The translations under genes were made by a program, and so were the position numbers. Below, piece after piece: positions 7,201-7,488 of a stretch of DNA of 7,488 nt. The stretch comes from Betaproteobacteria bacterium. GTDB taxonomy: Bacteria; Pseudomonadota; Gammaproteobacteria; Burkholderiales; SG8-41. The DNA lies in NCBI GenBank assembly GCA_020028375.1, contig JAHZNX010000114.1, forward strand, positions 1 through 7,488. Direction: 5' to 3'. The notes under the pieces were generated by a model that did not search any database, was not told the origin of the DNA, and worked only from the letters and a program-made list of their open reading frames with translations. The first letter of the stretch is position 1, and each line of letters opens with the position of its first letter.

Positions 7201-7377
7201 ACGCGCGGGCTCGCCGCCGGTGACGTGCTGGTTTTGCACGACCGCGCGTACCGGCGGGGGCAGGCAGGCGAGCCGGCAGCGCTGGCCGTTCTTGCCGCCG
7301 TGCTGGAGCGGATCGCGGGGGCCGGGCTCAAATGCGTTTCCCTGCCCGCCGCGTGTGGCCGTGGACCGGCAGCTTAG
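4222..7377 (+). CDS. MMPL/RND-family exporter fused to a C-terminal NodB-type polysaccharide deacetylase
   Basis: 1051-residue inner membrane protein with two functional parts. Residues 1 to about 775 form an MMPL/RND exporter, a proton-driven pump for lipids or pigments. It has one helix at about 10-30, a large periplasmic loop, five helices within about 250-395, a helix at about 418-434, a second periplasmic loop, and a last group from about 640 to 773. The repeat-specific motifs are GEGVDYAIYLF (Asp317) in the first half and VGSNYSLFF (Asn706 where RND pumps often have Asp) in the second. Residues about 791-833 add two hydrophobic helices. From about 855 on there is a complete carbohydrate esterase 4 domain: TFDDGPD (858-864, Asp860/Asp861), HSQRH (911-915, metal histidines), RAPAG (950-954), WTRRGFDAVD (974-983) and LHD (His1006, Asp1007). 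With 14 helices the deacetylase would face the cytosol. It probably exports the polyene lipid and deacetylates a sugar on it (inference). ATG 4222 has no strong ribosome binding site. Confidence 0.88.
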   Translation: MNADKILKSSPWAVAGWLAFVTACAAVIARTEFTTDISAFLPRSPTPGQRVLVEELRDGVVSRLILIGIEGAAPETLAQASKRFAADLRRSEKFASVANGEDTGLSGDREFVWRYRYLLSPAVVPERFSARGLRERLEEHLQLLGSSAGPMVRRSLPRDPTGELRELIEPLEGQGRPATREGVWFAREGVRALLVAQTRAAGYDIHAQERALASIRSSFAQAAGGSRAVLLLSGPGVFSVSARAAIRGDALLFSLIASALIAGLLLALFRSPRVVGLSLLPVATGAAAGVAAVSLGFGTVHGITLGFGVTLIGEGVDYAIYLFTHSAPGVPPRAALGRIWPTLRLGVLTSILGFSAMLFSGFTGLAQLGLFSITGLVVAVAATRWVLPALLPQGFAPKVTGAFVPAAMALERGAPRLRYPLLAAVTLAAALLAAQRGPLWSEDLSSLSPVPRSDQLLDQRLRRDIGAPDVRYLVVVREREEEAALQGAEAVAAALRNAVRRGLLEGYDSPSTWLPSRAAQAARQAALPVPGTLRKNLAQAQRGLPYRAGTFEPFLEDAAAAKKLPLIDHATLRGTGLALKVETLLVRRDDGWTALLPLRGVADAAALALEIGAVAGAPAVLLDLKRESDELYGSYRREAVVYSLAGAAAIIALLLATLRSPRRVYDVVAPLAAAVVVVTGLLALGGHTLSIFHLVGLLLVVAVGSNYSLFFDRQAISAADRGRTLVSLIFAAVTTMIGFGVLSFSSVPVLNAIGSTVGLGALLALSFSAILQRREIGAAGDARAWRPAPALELTLMLHAAGALVLVLQPALWPWVLAAIAANHLLLAAAVLWPRGQALGSNLARLPASAASRNEVCLTFDDGPDPEVTPRVLDLLDRHRASASFFCVGEQAQSCPQLVKEIARRGHSVENHSQRHSPVFAFYGPWRLKRDVEAAQAVIAGLTGRPPEFFRAPAGFRSPLLDPVLAQCGLRYVSWTRRGFDAVDGDVQRVAARLTRGLAAGDVLVLHDRAYRRGQAGEPAALAVLAAVLERIAGAGLKCVSLPAACGRGPAA

Positions 7378-7488
7378 CTCGCTCTTTGACGCCGCGACCC
7401 GTCCCTACCTCAGGGCGGGGTCTCCCTACCTGGGCGCGGGGTTCTATTACTGGCAGTTCGCCCGCGGCAAGCTGCGCTACGACCCGGT
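7355..7488 (+). CDS. Probable class I SAM-dependent methyltransferase, 5' end only
   Basis: An open frame runs off the window end. It begins at GTG 7355 or GTG 7361 and overlaps the exporter gene by 23 or 17 bases, the same tight packing as the upstream genes. The visible 44 residues include LFDAATRPYLRAG and FYYWQFARGKLRYDP. This pattern (a short helix, TRPY-RAG, then FARGKL-DPV) is one I recognise from the N-terminus of methyltransferases in APE clusters, which methylate the aryl head group. The SAM-binding glycine motif would come later and is not in the window, so the assignment rests on N-terminal resemblance and neighbourhood. No ribosome binding site stands out, so the exact start is uncertain. 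Confidence 0.55.
   Translation, partial: MAVDRQLSSLFDAATRPYLRAGSPYLGAGFYYWQFARGKLRYDP

Noticed and set aside
5032..7239. A 735-codon open frame on the minus strand opposite the exporter
   Set aside because: It is a GC-rich shadow frame, rich in Arg, Gly, Gln and Ala, with no recognisable domain, while the plus strand encodes clear MMPL and NodB motifs.

Overview
The window is a middle section of an aryl polyene (APE) or xanthomonadin-type pigment gene cluster. All genes are on the + strand. GC content is high, with GC-rich third codon positions. The gene types and order (acyl carrier protein, COG4648 membrane protein, aryl/acyl-ACP synthetase, FabZ-like dehydratase, LpxL-like acyltransferase, LolA-like carrier, MMPL exporter) match APE clusters of Gram-negative bacteria. 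Base composition and protein style suggest a betaproteobacterium, possibly Burkholderiales, Rhodocyclales or Nitrosomonadales. That taxonomic guess is from memory and was not tested by a search.

Layout. Positions 1-219 hold the end of an acyl carrier protein gene cut by the window edge. It overlaps by ATGA with a six-helix membrane protein gene (216-881). Next come an adenylate-forming ligase (891-2228) and, one codon after its stop and in the same frame, a small hotdog dehydratase (2232-2543). An LpxL/HtrB-like acyltransferase (about 2516-3439) and a LolA-like periplasmic lipoprotein carrier with a signal peptide (3423-4019) follow, each overlapping the gene before it. A 170-bp imperfect palindrome with 19-bp terminal inverted repeats (4018-4187) occupies the only sizeable intergenic space. 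Then comes a 1051-residue protein (4222-7377) that joins an MMPL/RND exporter to a C-terminal NodB-type polysaccharide deacetylase. The window ends in the first codons of a probable methyltransferase gene (from about 7355).

How the genes fit together (family knowledge plus inference): the ligase activates an aryl starter acid and loads it on the carrier protein. Ketosynthases and a ketoreductase, presumably outside the window, extend it, and the dehydratase introduces the double bonds. The acyltransferase would join the polyene to a lipid or sugar-lipid. The exporter and LolA-like protein would move the product to the outer membrane. The methyltransferase would modify the aryl head and the deacetylase would act on a sugar part of the final glycolipid.

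The least ordinary points are the exporter-deacetylase fusion, an alanine where the dehydratase family normally has its catalytic acid, and the palindromic element, whose left end supplies two bases of the LolA stop codon. No ketosynthase, ketoreductase, tRNA, rRNA or CRISPR array was seen. I found no convincing case for a wholly new system; this looks like a variant of a known pathway.
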